Shown piece after piece: positions 53,118 through 64,000 of a DNA stretch of 64,000 nucleotides; positions within the stretch are counted from its first letter, which is position 1, and each line of letters begins with the position of its first letter. The stretch lies in NCBI GenBank assembly GCA_000381625.1, contig KB906767.1:2930434-2994433 (forward strand), in the 5' to 3' direction. This stretch comes from Bryobacterales bacterium KBS 96 (GTDB lineage Bacteria > Acidobacteriota > Terriglobia > Bryobacterales > Bryobacteraceae). Position numbers and translations under genes: made by a program. Below the pieces are notes generated by a model. The model saw only the letters and a program-made list of their open reading frames with translations, had not been told where the DNA came from and made no database searches.

Positions 53118-55124
53118 ATGGCGGAACAGATTACACAAGAAAACCGGCTTCTGGCTGTATATACGCCTGCCGGTCAGGATGTCTTATTGCTTTCCAGCTT
53201 TGCTGGTTCGGAAAGCATCTCACAGCCATTTCGCTACACGCTCAAAATGGTGGCGGATGTACAGAACAATAAGCCCGCTCAGATCAAACAGCACGATCTT
53301 GTAGGGAAGGCTTTCACGGTCCGCATCAAATTGAGCGATCCGGGCTCCGGGGCGGACGCCGGCGAGCGCTATATTTGCGGCTTTTGCGAGCGTCTCAGCA
53401 AAGACAGCCAGGACGATAACTTTGCCTATTACACGGCGGCGATCGTCCCCTGGTTTTCATTTTTGAATTATCGGGCGAATTGCCGTATCTTCCAGGACAA
53501 AACCGTTCCCGACATCATCAAGCAGATCGTCGAGGAAATGGGCTACAGCGCCTATCTTCAGGTCAGTCTCACAAAAACCTACACGAAATGGGACTACTGC
53601 GTTCAATACCGCGAAACGGATTTCTCATTCATCAGCCGCCTCTTGGAGCACGAAGGCATCTTCTACTATTTCGAGCATTCGAATGGTAAACACGTGATGG
53701 TGCTATGCGATTCGCCAAGCGGTTATAAAGCGCTTCCGGATCAATCGACATTTGCCTATGCTCCCGCCCAGGGCCAGGATACTGCCGCCGATACCATTCG
53801 AACTTGGAGTGCCGCTGAGCAGATTCATACGGGGAAGCACACCATGCGGGACTTCCACCATGAAATGCCGCATAACTTCATGGAAGTCACGGAACAGTCC
53901 CCTGGAGTCGCCGATGAAGGCAAGCACTTCGAGTTGTATGACTATCCTGGCGACTACGCAAAGCAGTTCAACAAGCCCGCCGAGCGCCTCGGAGATGTCC
54001 GGCCGGAGGGAGAAAAGCTCGACCGCCTCCGGATTCAAGCTCCCGAAACCAGCCAGTTGGTGTTTAACGGCTCTTCACGTTGCCGTGCGTTTTCGACGGG
54101 ATACAAGATCTCGGTGCAGGGCGGAGAAGCGGCGGGCTCGTATCTTCTGACCGAAGCGTCGCACAACGCGATTCAGCAGCCCGACTATCAGAATCGAGAA
54201 AACCTCGGGACCTCGTACGAAAACAGCTTTCGCTGCATCAAATCCACGGTCCCGTACGTTCCGTTGATGGTGAACCCAAAGCCGGCGGCCTACGGTCTCG
54301 ATACGGCATTCGTCATCGATGAAACCGCGTCGGGCAATACCGAAGAGATCTGGCCCGATAAGTATGGCCGCATCCGCGTCCGCTTTCATTGGGACCGGGA
54401 ATCCAAATACGCCTGCTGGGTTCGAGTCGTGCAAGGCTGGGCGGGCCGGGCCTGGGGGCACCAGTGGATTCCGCGTGTCGGCGATGAAGTCGTCATCAGT
54501 TTTTTGCATGGCGATCCGGATTGCCCCATCGTGATCGGCAGTGTCTACAACAAGGAAAATATGCCGGTGTTCACTCTGCCCGACAACAAAACGCAGAGTG
54601 GATTGCTTACCCGCAGCAGCATGAAGGGCGGCGCCGCAAACTGCAACATGCTCCGGTTTGAAGACAAGAAAGGTTCGGAGGAAATCTTTCTGCAAGCCGA
54701 AAAAGACATGAACTCGGTGATCGAACACGACGAGACACGAAAAGTGGGAAACGATCGCACGACCACCATTCACGTCAACGACGCCGAGACAGTGGAGACC
54801 GGCGACCACACACTTACTGTCCAGCAAGGCAACCGGACCGCGACCATCCACCAGAATGAGACCGTTACCGTTCAATCGGGCAATCGCAGCGTAACGATCT
54901 CGCAAGGCGGAGATTCGCTGACCATCAGCATGGGGGATCGCACGACGACGGTCAGCATGGGCGGCGTGACCACGAAATCGCCAATGGGTACGAATGAAAC
55001 CGATGCCATGCAAGTAAACATCAACGGAACCGTGTCGGTGAAATTGAGTTGTGGAGCCAGTTCCATCGAGATGAGCCCGGCGACAATTAAGATTACCGCT
55101 CCAATGGTGTTGATCAACAGCTAG
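53118..55124 (+). CDS. vgrG: T6SS spike protein VgrG (TssI)
   Basis: A 668-residue protein started at ATG 53118, with GAGGA 8 bases upstream; ATG 53112 is in frame. The gp27-like base (SFAGSESISQPFRYTLKMVA; LLEHEGIFYYFEHSNGKHVM), the gp5 OB domain (DKYGRIRVRFHWDRESKYAC, then WVRVVQGWAGRAWGHQWIPR and VGDEVVISFLHGDPDCPIV), and the C-terminal beta-helix with G-rich T/S repeats (VQSGNRSVTISQGGDSLTIS) are visible. There is no effector extension. No PAAR tip protein was found beside it. Confidence 0.95.
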   Translation: MAEQITQENRLLAVYTPAGQDVLLLSSFAGSESISQPFRYTLKMVADVQNNKPAQIKQHDLVGKAFTVRIKLSDPGSGADAGERYICGFCERLSKDSQDDNFAYYTAAIVPWFSFLNYRANCRIFQDKTVPDIIKQIVEEMGYSAYLQVSLTKTYTKWDYCVQYRETDFSFISRLLEHEGIFYYFEHSNGKHVMVLCDSPSGYKALPDQSTFAYAPAQGQDTAADTIRTWSAAEQIHTGKHTMRDFHHEMPHNFMEVTEQSPGVADEGKHFELYDYPGDYAKQFNKPAERLGDVRPEGEKLDRLRIQAPETSQLVFNGSSRCRAFSTGYKISVQGGEAAGSYLLTEASHNAIQQPDYQNRENLGTSYENSFRCIKSTVPYVPLMVNPKPAAYGLDTAFVIDETASGNTEEIWPDKYGRIRVRFHWDRESKYACWVRVVQGWAGRAWGHQWIPRVGDEVVISFLHGDPDCPIVIGSVYNKENMPVFTLPDNKTQSGLLTRSSMKGGAANCNMLRFEDKKGSEEIFLQAEKDMNSVIEHDETRKVGNDRTTTIHVNDAETVETGDHTLTVQQGNRTATIHQNETVTVQSGNRSVTISQGGDSLTISMGDRTTTVSMGGVTTKSPMGTNETDAMQVNINGTVSVKLSCGASSIEMSPATIKITAPMVLINS

Positions 55125-55202
55125 CGCGTGTGGGCGCCATTGGCCGCCTGCGACAGCACGCCGGCAGGGCCATGGCGATGTACTGCGATACGATAAGCTT
55201 GG

Positions 55203-55553
55203 ATGCCCCCGCCAAGCACCAGACGAATCTCCTGGCTTGTTTGGCTGCTCTGTTTCGTAATCCTCACGGCGTCATTAGACCGCATCTCCGATCCTCCTGC
55301 CACAAAACAAGCGGGTGTTGAGGTGAATGCATTTATGCTGAACCATGCCGCCGATGCCGTTTCGCCTCAATCATGCTTTGGGGGTTACCACGGTCAACTC
55401 GTTCAGTTCGAGGCCTGCTGGTTTGGCGCTGGTGAAGTGTCGGCATCCGGCCATCCGGATCGCGGCGCGTCCCTCGTTCATCACGCCGCCGACCCTTCTC
55501 CGCCCGATTTGATATTTCTGCCTGCGCGATATCCGGCTCTCTTGCGGGTCTGA
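55203..55553 (+). CDS. Hypothetical small membrane-anchored protein downstream of vgrG
   Basis: A 116-residue frame starting ATG 55203. Residues 7-25 (RRISWLVWLLCFVILTASLD) have positive charges before a hydrophobic stretch, as in a signal anchor, followed by RISDPPATKQ. The rest has no recognisable domain. No good ribosome binding site is seen. The position right after vgrG is where effector or immunity genes often lie, but there is no sequence evidence for toxicity. An opposing 54-codon frame (55121-55285, minus) with a good AGGAGG site overlaps it, so only one is likely real. Confidence 0.35.
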   Translation: MPPPSTRRISWLVWLLCFVILTASLDRISDPPATKQAGVEVNAFMLNHAADAVSPQSCFGGYHGQLVQFEACWFGAGEVSASGHPDRGASLVHHAADPSPPDLIFLPARYPALLRV

Positions 55554-55674
55554 ATGGCGCAGGTTCCAACTTCGAGCTGTTCGCCTTCGCAAGAAGTTCG
55601 CTCTGTTGGCGCGTGAAGCGGAGCGTGATAACATTCACTGCCCCGCGCAGTCTCCTAAATGGAAAGGAATTAAA

Positions 55675-56682
55675 TTGCAGACTTCCGAAATTGTGAGAGC
55701 ATGGGGCAAAATCCTAAAGGGTGAGCGGCCCTCGCTCTCAATTGAAATCACGCGCGAGTGCCCCCTGCGATGCCCCGGTTGCTATGCATACGAAGATGGC
55801 CATCTCGGCGGCGGGGTCACGCTTCGTGAGCTGAACGATCGCAAAGGAAAAGCTCTCGTCGACGGCGTGTTGGAATTAGTGGATCGTCTCAAGCCGTTGC
55901 ATTTGTCCATCGTGGGCGGAGATCCCTTGGTGCGATATCGCGAGTTGGAGACGATGGTCCCCCTGTTACTGAAGCGCGGAATACATGTTCAGGTAGTCAC
56001 CAGCGCGTTCAGGCCGCTCGCTCCCGATTGGACGGCCCTCCGCCATCTGAACGTTGTCGTCTCGATCGACGGGCTTCAGCCGGAGCATGATGTGCGGCGG
56101 GCGCCGGCGACATACGACCGTATTTTGAAGAATATCGCTGGCCACCACATCACCATTCACTGTACGGTGACAGGGCAGATGATGAAGCGGCCTGGATATT
56201 TGAATGAGTTTATGGAATTCTGGACGCCGCGGCCCGAAATCGCTAAAATCTGGTTCAGCCTGTTCACGCCGCAGAGAGGAGAGGATCTTCCGGAGATGCT
56301 GACGAGGCAAGAGCGCGCCCAGGTCATCGATCAGTTGTTCGAGATGCGGCGCCGCTTCCCCAAGTTGGATATGCCCGAAGGGCTCATCCGGCAGCTTGCA
56401 TCGCCTCCGCACAGCCCGGACGAATGCGTGTTTGCTTTGACAACGCAAACGATTTCGGCCGATCTCAAAACCAGAATCACGCCCTGCCAATTCGGAGGAG
56501 ATCCCGATTGCGAGTCTTGCGGGTGTATTGCCTCCATGGGACTTTCTGCCGTCGCGGCCCACAAATTAGGCGGCTTCATCCCGGTCGGAGCGATCTTCAA
56601 AACTTCCGTCAAAATCGGGCAGATGAGAGCAAAGCGCGCAGCCTCCGCCGAATCGGGACGGGAACTCCGGGTGCTGCAGTAG
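55675..56682 (+). CDS. Radical SAM enzyme
   Basis: A 335-residue protein beginning at TTG 55675 (purine-rich AAAGGAAT upstream); an upstream reading from 55606 seems not to be coding. The radical SAM cluster motif CPLRCPGC (C-x3-C-x2-C, Cys 29, 33 and 36), the SIVGGDPLVRY loop (GGEP-like) and VVSIDGLQPEHD fit the superfamily, nearest to HpnH/MoaA-type enzymes. A C-terminal Cys group in CQFGGDPDCESCGC may bind a second cluster. The substrate is unknown. It is followed 20 bases later by the aldolase-like gene, so the two may form an operon. Confidence 0.82.
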   Translation: MQTSEIVRAWGKILKGERPSLSIEITRECPLRCPGCYAYEDGHLGGGVTLRELNDRKGKALVDGVLELVDRLKPLHLSIVGGDPLVRYRELETMVPLLLKRGIHVQVVTSAFRPLAPDWTALRHLNVVVSIDGLQPEHDVRRAPATYDRILKNIAGHHITIHCTVTGQMMKRPGYLNEFMEFWTPRPEIAKIWFSLFTPQRGEDLPEMLTRQERAQVIDQLFEMRRRFPKLDMPEGLIRQLASPPHSPDECVFALTTQTISADLKTRITPCQFGGDPDCESCGCIASMGLSAVAAHKLGGFIPVGAIFKTSVKIGQMRAKRAASAESGRELRVLQ

Positions 56683-56702
56683 AAATGGAGAGACTTCCCA
56701 CG

Positions 56703-57782
56703 ATGGTTGCGTTAAACTCAGCCGACATGCCATTGCCGCAGGCGAGAAGTAAGGAATTCACATCGCTGTTGCGCTTGTCGGCCGACATTGGCCGCGACCC
56801 TCTGCTGATTCAGGCGAGCAGCGGGAACACGTCAGTGAAGCTCGACGAGGTGATGTGGATCAAGGCGTCGGGAACCTGGTTGGCGGATGCGGAGCGGGAA
56901 GAAATATTTGTTCCAGTCGATCTAAAGGAAGCGCTTTCGGCGGTGCATCAAAACAGGGAAGCGCCGGTCGATTGGGAGACGCAGTCCGGAGTTCGCCTAC
57001 GCGCATCGATCGAAACCACGATGCACGCCGTTTTGCCGAGCCGGGTTGTCGCTCACGTTCATTCCGTCAACACCATTGGATGGGCCGTGCGAGAAGACGG
57101 TCGCGCGCGGCTAAACGAGCGGCTTCGCGGTTTGTCCTGGTGCTGGATTCCGTATGTTCCTTCGGGACTGCCGCTGGCGCAAGAGATTCAGAAGGCTCTC
57201 TCGGGCTGTCCTGACGCAAATATTTTCGTGCTTGCCAATCACGGCCTGGTTGTTCGCGGCGATACCTGCGGGGAAGTGAGGCGCCTGCTCGATTTCGTGG
57301 AGGATCGTCTGGCGCTCTCGCCCGCGGAAGCGCCCGAGCCGAATTACAATCTGCTCTCGTGCATCGCGGGCCGCTCCGGATGGCGCGTGCCGGACCACGC
57401 AACCGTTCATTCCCTGGCGACCGATCGCAACTCTCGATCAATTGTGGCCGGTGGGGTTCTCTTTCCATGTCAGGCCATCTTCTCCGCCGGCAGCGCGGCG
57501 GTTCTGCCACCCCGTGAAGAAGTTGCGGCCCGCATGCAAGCCGAAAATCCGGAACGCCCCTTCTTCCTTGTCGAAGGATGCGGGGTTGTCGTGAATGAAC
57601 GCATGACGCGAGCGGATATGGAAATGCTCGTCGGACTTGCCGAAGTTGTGCGGCGCATCGACCGCTCCGCACCCCTTCGCTATCTTTCAGAAGCCGAGCT
57701 GCAACTCGTCTTGAACGAAGACGCTCACGACTACCGGTTGCGCGCGGGCAGCGTTCACAAAAGAGAACAAGCGCCCGCCTGA
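56703..57782 (+). CDS. Class II aldolase/adducin-like protein
   Basis: A 359-residue protein with ATG 56703. The N-terminal half is a class II aldolase domain: QASSGNTSVKLDEVMWIKAS, then HAVLPSRVVAHVHSV with the HVH zinc-ligand motif, and FVLANHGLVVRGD with a third His. This is the scaffold of rhamnulose/fuculose-phosphate aldolases. The C-terminal 120 residues (AVLPPREEVAARMQAENPER) resemble the second part of larger aldolase-like proteins. The substrate is unknown. It lies just downstream of the radical SAM gene. Confidence 0.78.
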   Translation: MVALNSADMPLPQARSKEFTSLLRLSADIGRDPLLIQASSGNTSVKLDEVMWIKASGTWLADAEREEIFVPVDLKEALSAVHQNREAPVDWETQSGVRLRASIETTMHAVLPSRVVAHVHSVNTIGWAVREDGRARLNERLRGLSWCWIPYVPSGLPLAQEIQKALSGCPDANIFVLANHGLVVRGDTCGEVRRLLDFVEDRLALSPAEAPEPNYNLLSCIAGRSGWRVPDHATVHSLATDRNSRSIVAGGVLFPCQAIFSAGSAAVLPPREEVAARMQAENPERPFFLVEGCGVVVNERMTRADMEMLVGLAEVVRRIDRSAPLRYLSEAELQLVLNEDAHDYRLRAGSVHKREQAPA

Positions 57783-57837
57783 AGTTCCACGTACGCGGTT
57801 CAGGAACTCGCGGCCCGTATCCGGTGTCTGAACGGAT

Positions 57838-58569
57838 ATGTTTGAGCAGTCCGTTCTACCCACCCCGCACGCGAACCGTCCGTGGACGTTCTTTGCGGCG
57901 AGCGCTGCCGAACTACTTGCGCTTGCGGCCGCAATCATCGTGCCGCTCTTCTACATCCCGCCGCTACGGGTTGCGAAGACGCCCGACATCTTGCGGCTCA
58001 TCCGCTCTATGAATGTTGTCAAACTGGTTCCCGCAGTTCCCGACGCGCAACGCGCCACTCCGCCTGTACATCCATTCACGGCGCCGCGGCCATTTCATGC
58101 TCCGGCGCGGGTTCCCACCCGGATTGCTTCGGTTTCCGATACTGTTCCATTTCTCACGGCGCCGATTATCGGCCTGCCGCCCGGTATGGCGGGTTCAGAT
58201 ATAACGGGAATCAATCCGCTTCCTAACGGAGCGGTCCCGCCGCCGCCCGGAGCGAGCCCCCGGCAGAAGCCCGCAGGCGAGCCAATCCGCGTATCGAGCG
58301 GCGTGCAGGAAGCGAAGCTCATTCATAAAGTGATGCCTCTCTATCCGCGTTTCGCCATCGAAACCCACCAATCCGGGGCCGTTCGTTTGGTAGCCACCAT
58401 CGGAAAAGATGGACGCGTGAAACAGATTCAGGTCTTGAGCGGGCCGGCGTTTCTGGCGCGCGCGGCGGTAGAAGCCGTGCAGCGCTGGATATACAAACCG
58501 ACGCTATTGAACGGCGCGCCAGTCGAAGTGATCGCTCCCATCGACGTTAATTTTGTGCTGAGTCGTTAG
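57838..58569 (+). CDS. TonB-family energy transducer
   Basis: A 243-residue protein with one N-terminal membrane helix (about 20-45), a Pro-rich periplasmic stretch (residues about 70-150), and a C-terminal TonB domain: AKLIHKVMPLYPRFAIETHQ, then SGAVRLVATIGKDGRVKQIQ and AAVEAVQRWIYKPTLLNGAP. It would transmit energy from the inner membrane to outer-membrane receptors. Its end overlaps the convergent DedA gene by 23 bases. Confidence 0.88.
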   Translation: MFEQSVLPTPHANRPWTFFAASAAELLALAAAIIVPLFYIPPLRVAKTPDILRLIRSMNVVKLVPAVPDAQRATPPVHPFTAPRPFHAPARVPTRIASVSDTVPFLTAPIIGLPPGMAGSDITGINPLPNGAVPPPPGASPRQKPAGEPIRVSSGVQEAKLIHKVMPLYPRFAIETHQSGAVRLVATIGKDGRVKQIQVLSGPAFLARAAVEAVQRWIYKPTLLNGAPVEVIAPIDVNFVLSR

Positions 58570-59170
58570 CCTTAAGGATGTTGGCGGATTCCGGCTCCGC
58601 TTCGCGGTCGATCACTTTCAGCATTACGACAGCGAGAGCGCACAGGGCAAGCACCACAAGTACAATCGGGAGCCAGTGATGCTCCAGAAAGGGAACGGTA
58701 TAGCGTCCATAGCGCTGGCTCAGGTAAGCGAGCGCGAAATAACGGATGACGCGCGCGGCCGCAACGGCCGCAATAAACGAGACGATACGCACCTTCAATG
58801 CGCCGGCGCAGAACACCGGTATCTTCATCGGCAAAGGCACGGGTGAAATGGCCGGCAGGAAAACGGTTACCAGCCCGTACTGTTCAAACCAGTGGCGCAA
58901 CTTGCGGCCGCGTTTGTCCGACGTATGTCCCGCGAGCAGAACTTCACCGCCTTTACGCGCGATCAGATACAGAACCATGCTTCCGATCAGCGAACCGATC
59001 ACCGCAAACAGCGCGGCCAGGTAAGCCTGCGCCGGACTCACGGTAGAAACAGCGATCAGCAGAGCGTCCACTCCGCCGACGATGGGAACTCCCACCGAGT
59101 CCAAACAGCTCAGAAACAACAGCCCGGGAGGTCCCCAGGACATCAAGGCTAGAAAGATATGTTTCAGCAA
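58547..59170 (-). CDS. DedA/VTT-domain membrane protein (YqaA-like)
   Basis: A 207-residue integral membrane protein with five to six hydrophobic helices. The segment GPPGLLFLSCLDSVGVPIVG and the VTT pattern IGSLIGSMVLYLIARKGGE, followed by FEQYGLVTVFLPAISPVPLP, fit the DedA family, which works in membrane homeostasis and lipid transport. The start is TTG 59170 directly after the ligA stop; an ATG at 59143 is a shorter choice. The two genes are probably co-transcribed. Confidence 0.78.
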   Translation of the reverse strand: MLKHIFLALMSWGPPGLLFLSCLDSVGVPIVGGVDALLIAVSTVSPAQAYLAALFAVIGSLIGSMVLYLIARKGGEVLLAGHTSDKRGRKLRHWFEQYGLVTVFLPAISPVPLPMKIPVFCAGALKVRIVSFIAAVAAARVIRYFALAYLSQRYGRYTVPFLEHHWLPIVLVVLALCALAVVMLKVIDREAEPESANILKANDSAQN

Positions 59171-62180
<3,010 letters not shown>

Positions 62181-63173
62181 ATGGATAATCTGACCCATAC
62201 GCTCGTGGGCGTGGCGCTGTCGCGTTCCGGTCTCGGCAAATACTGTCCTCGGGCCGGGCTGCTGCTGATCATCGCGGCGAACATTCCCGATATCGACATG
62301 GTCAGCATGATCCAAGGCCAGTTGCGCGGTCTCGAGATTCACCGCGGCTACACGCATTCGCTGATCGGGCTACCTTTTATGGCGGCGCTGGCCGTCGCCT
62401 TGACAGCGCTGTTCGGCTGGCGGAAGCTGCCATGGCGTGTCGCGTGGCTCATCGCTTGTGTAGGCGTCGGCACTCACTTGTTGCTCGACTGGAGCATGAG
62501 CTATGGCATTCGCCTCTTTCTGCCGTTTTCATCGCGCTGGCTTTACCTGGATCTATTCAGCCTGACGGATTGGGTGATGCTGGCCGTGCTGCTGCTTGCT
62601 CTGGCTGCGCCATTTTTGAACCGGCTGGTCAGCGAAGAGATTGGCGATCGCAGCGGCAGCGGACGCGGCTTCGCGCTGGCAGCATTGCTGTTCATCGTGG
62701 TGTACGGCGGAGTCCGCGGAGTTCTGCATCAGCGGGCTTTGTCGCAATTGCAATCGCGTGTCTATGCCGACCTTGGCCCTCCTCTCCAACTCGCCGCGCT
62801 ACCAAATTCGTTGAACCCGTTTTCCTGGACCGGCATTGTTCAGGGTGAGCATGCGTATCGGCTTTATACTGTGCCGGCGCTTGGTCAATTCGATCCCACC
62901 GCCGGCGCGATACTTTACCAGTCGCCATGGAATCCGGCATTGCAGGCCGCCAGTGACACGGCGCCGTTCCGGTATGTGCTCTATTTTTCCCGTTTCCCCT
63001 ATTGGAAGAAAGATCCGATTTCGAGCGAAGAACAATTACAACTCATCACGCTGAGCGACCTTCGTTATGGATCGCCGGGCGAGAGCTTTGTAACGGTCAA
63101 GGCACTTCTCGATTTACAGAACCGGGTTCAAGATGTCGGCTTTGGTCCCGGCGCATTGACGTCCGGCAGGTAA
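62181..63173 (+). CDS. YdjM-like metal-dependent membrane hydrolase (DUF457)
   Basis: A 330-residue protein starting DNLTHTLVGVALSRSGLG, the DUF457 pattern, with further metal-binding residues IPDIDMVSM, HRGYTHSLIG and THLLLDWSMSYG. It has several membrane helices in the middle and a soluble C-terminal part. Family members are membrane-bound metal-dependent hydrolases of unclear substrate. It adjoins the lipid kinase gene upstream, suggesting a membrane-lipid link, though this is inference. Confidence 0.82.
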   Translation: MDNLTHTLVGVALSRSGLGKYCPRAGLLLIIAANIPDIDMVSMIQGQLRGLEIHRGYTHSLIGLPFMAALAVALTALFGWRKLPWRVAWLIACVGVGTHLLLDWSMSYGIRLFLPFSSRWLYLDLFSLTDWVMLAVLLLALAAPFLNRLVSEEIGDRSGSGRGFALAALLFIVVYGGVRGVLHQRALSQLQSRVYADLGPPLQLAALPNSLNPFSWTGIVQGEHAYRLYTVPALGQFDPTAGAILYQSPWNPALQAASDTAPFRYVLYFSRFPYWKKDPISSEEQLQLITLSDLRYGSPGESFVTVKALLDLQNRVQDVGFGPGALTSGR

Positions 63174-63183
63174 TTCGAGACTG

Positions 63184-63969
63184 TCAAGCGGAGGCAAACG
63201 CCAGAGCCGGCCCGCAGGATTCGCGGTCGAAGTTCCAGGTGTGCGCGTTGTTGGCGTGTTCGAGCGTCCATTTGCGCTTCACGAGGGCGTTGGCATCCGC
63301 AGTCGAACAAACGAAGCCAAACTCGGCCGGTTGAAACTCCTTGCCGGCGACCAGGTGGCACATGCCGACTTCGTAGATCGCTTCCTGCTCGCGCGCTTCC
63401 TGGGCTTTGCGCTCGGCCTGGACGTCGCGCAACATCTTGAGCACCTTCTCGTATTGGCGCATCAGGCGCTGTTCGTAGATGGAGAGCGTGAGTAACGGGT
63501 CTTTCGAGCGGCGCAGCGTTTCGGCGAGCACGAACGCTGTTTGAGCTTCAGGATGGTTGACGTCCCAGAAATCGGAGTTTTCGGTGAGGCCGATAGCAAA
63601 GAGGTTGTGCTCCGTCGCCATAATGCGATGCAGGCGGTACTGCAATTGGGCGAGCATGTGGACCAGGTGCTTCTCTTGCGTGTTGGCCGGAGAGTACTGC
63701 TTTTCGAAATCGCCAATGAGAACTTGAAGAGCTTTCAGTTCCTCCGGAGTGAGAGTAAGCACCTGTGCAGTCAGACCGTGACGCGTGGCGTTGAGCGAGG
63801 CACGCTGCTTCCCTTCCTCAGTGCGCGGCCCGGTCGATTTCTGGGCGTTGAGGCGGTTGGCACGAAGCCGGGCTTCGGAAGGGGCGCGGCGGATGCTGGT
63901 TGGGGGATTGGGCAATGCTTCAATGGGGCGCGACTGCTCGCTTGCGGTCGGATTCTTTTTGTTAGACAT
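63184..63969 (-). CDS. Hypothetical protein with KSTGPRTEEGK signature
   Basis: A 261-residue, mainly helical protein. The N-terminal block ANRLNAQKSTGPRTEEGKQR followed by ASLNATRHGL is a signature found repeatedly in acidobacterial genomes in many paralogous copies, as far as I recall; the function is unknown. The middle (residues about 85-200) is a charged helical region with RRSKDPLLTLSIYEQRLMRQ, similar to a coiled coil. The C-terminus may include a short domain. It ends next to the DUF457 gene, convergent, 10 bases apart. Confidence 0.75.
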   Translation of the reverse strand: MSNKKNPTASEQSRPIEALPNPPTSIRRAPSEARLRANRLNAQKSTGPRTEEGKQRASLNATRHGLTAQVLTLTPEELKALQVLIGDFEKQYSPANTQEKHLVHMLAQLQYRLHRIMATEHNLFAIGLTENSDFWDVNHPEAQTAFVLAETLRRSKDPLLTLSIYEQRLMRQYEKVLKMLRDVQAERKAQEAREQEAIYEVGMCHLVAGKEFQPAEFGFVCSTADANALVKRKWTLEHANNAHTWNFDRESCGPALAFASA

Positions 63970-64000
63970 GATGATCCTCTCGCTTGTGAGGATAGGCGCC

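Noticed and set aside
55371..55634. Minus-strand frame with GGVMNEGRAAIRMAG, loosely like a PAAR-type repeat
   Set aside because: The resemblance covers only a few residues. The metal-binding histidines and the usual tandem pattern of PAAR proteins are absent, and no ribosome site is present.

Overview
The window looks like a chromosomal segment of a soil acidobacterium, probably of the Solibacter/Bryobacter type. This is inference, made without a database search. The signs are a moderately high GC content, large secreted enzymes, the protein at the right end with its KSTGPRTEEGK...NA.RHGL signature, and short palindromic repeats scattered between genes. No rRNA, tRNA, CRISPR array, integrase or transposase was seen.

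Layout. (1) 1-4656: cut-off FAD-linked sugar-lactone oxidase, secreted glycoside hydrolase, ferritin-like protein, small secreted lysozyme-like protein. (2) about 5.1-22.15 kb: a compact one-strand cassette encoding a tailed phage-like particle: terminase, portal, scaffold, P22-like coat, connectors, tail tube, tail chaperone with a -1 frameshift site, a very short tape measure, two distal-tail paralogues, a gpL/gpJ-like hub and a terminal 991-residue protein. It ends at a strong bidirectional terminator. No integrase, repressor, replication or lysis gene is visible, so it resembles a gene transfer agent (GTA) or domesticated prophage more than a complete prophage. (3) 22.2-41.4 kb: housekeeping and metabolic genes: TPR protein, SSS and APC transporters, beta-lactamase/NamZ fusion, pterin carbinolamine dehydratase, SDR, proline dehydrogenase, class A PBP, RNase R, adenosine-specific kinase, secreted trypsin-like protease. 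(4) 41.4-55.1 kb: a type VI secretion (T6SS) operon tssB-tssC-hcp-tagJ-tssA-tssE-tssF-tssG-clpV-vgrG, with a sigma-54-type promoter upstream and a second candidate before vgrG. The membrane-complex genes tssJ/L/M and tssK are not in the window. (5) 55.2-64 kb: small membrane-anchored protein, radical SAM enzyme, class II aldolase-like protein, TonB-type protein, DedA protein, NAD-dependent DNA ligase, diacylglycerol-kinase-like protein, DUF457 membrane protein, and the KSTGPRTEEGK protein.

How the parts work together. The phage-like cassette holds what is needed to package DNA into a short-tailed particle but shows no means of autonomous replication. The T6SS cluster holds sheath, tube, baseplate, recycling ATPase and spike; its membrane anchor must be encoded elsewhere if the system works. 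The most notable signals are the GTA-like cassette, its correctly phased A-AAA-AAC frameshift site, the structured leader before the coat gene, the sigma-54 promoter of the T6SS, and two dispersed repeat families, one of which sits inside the T6SS operon.
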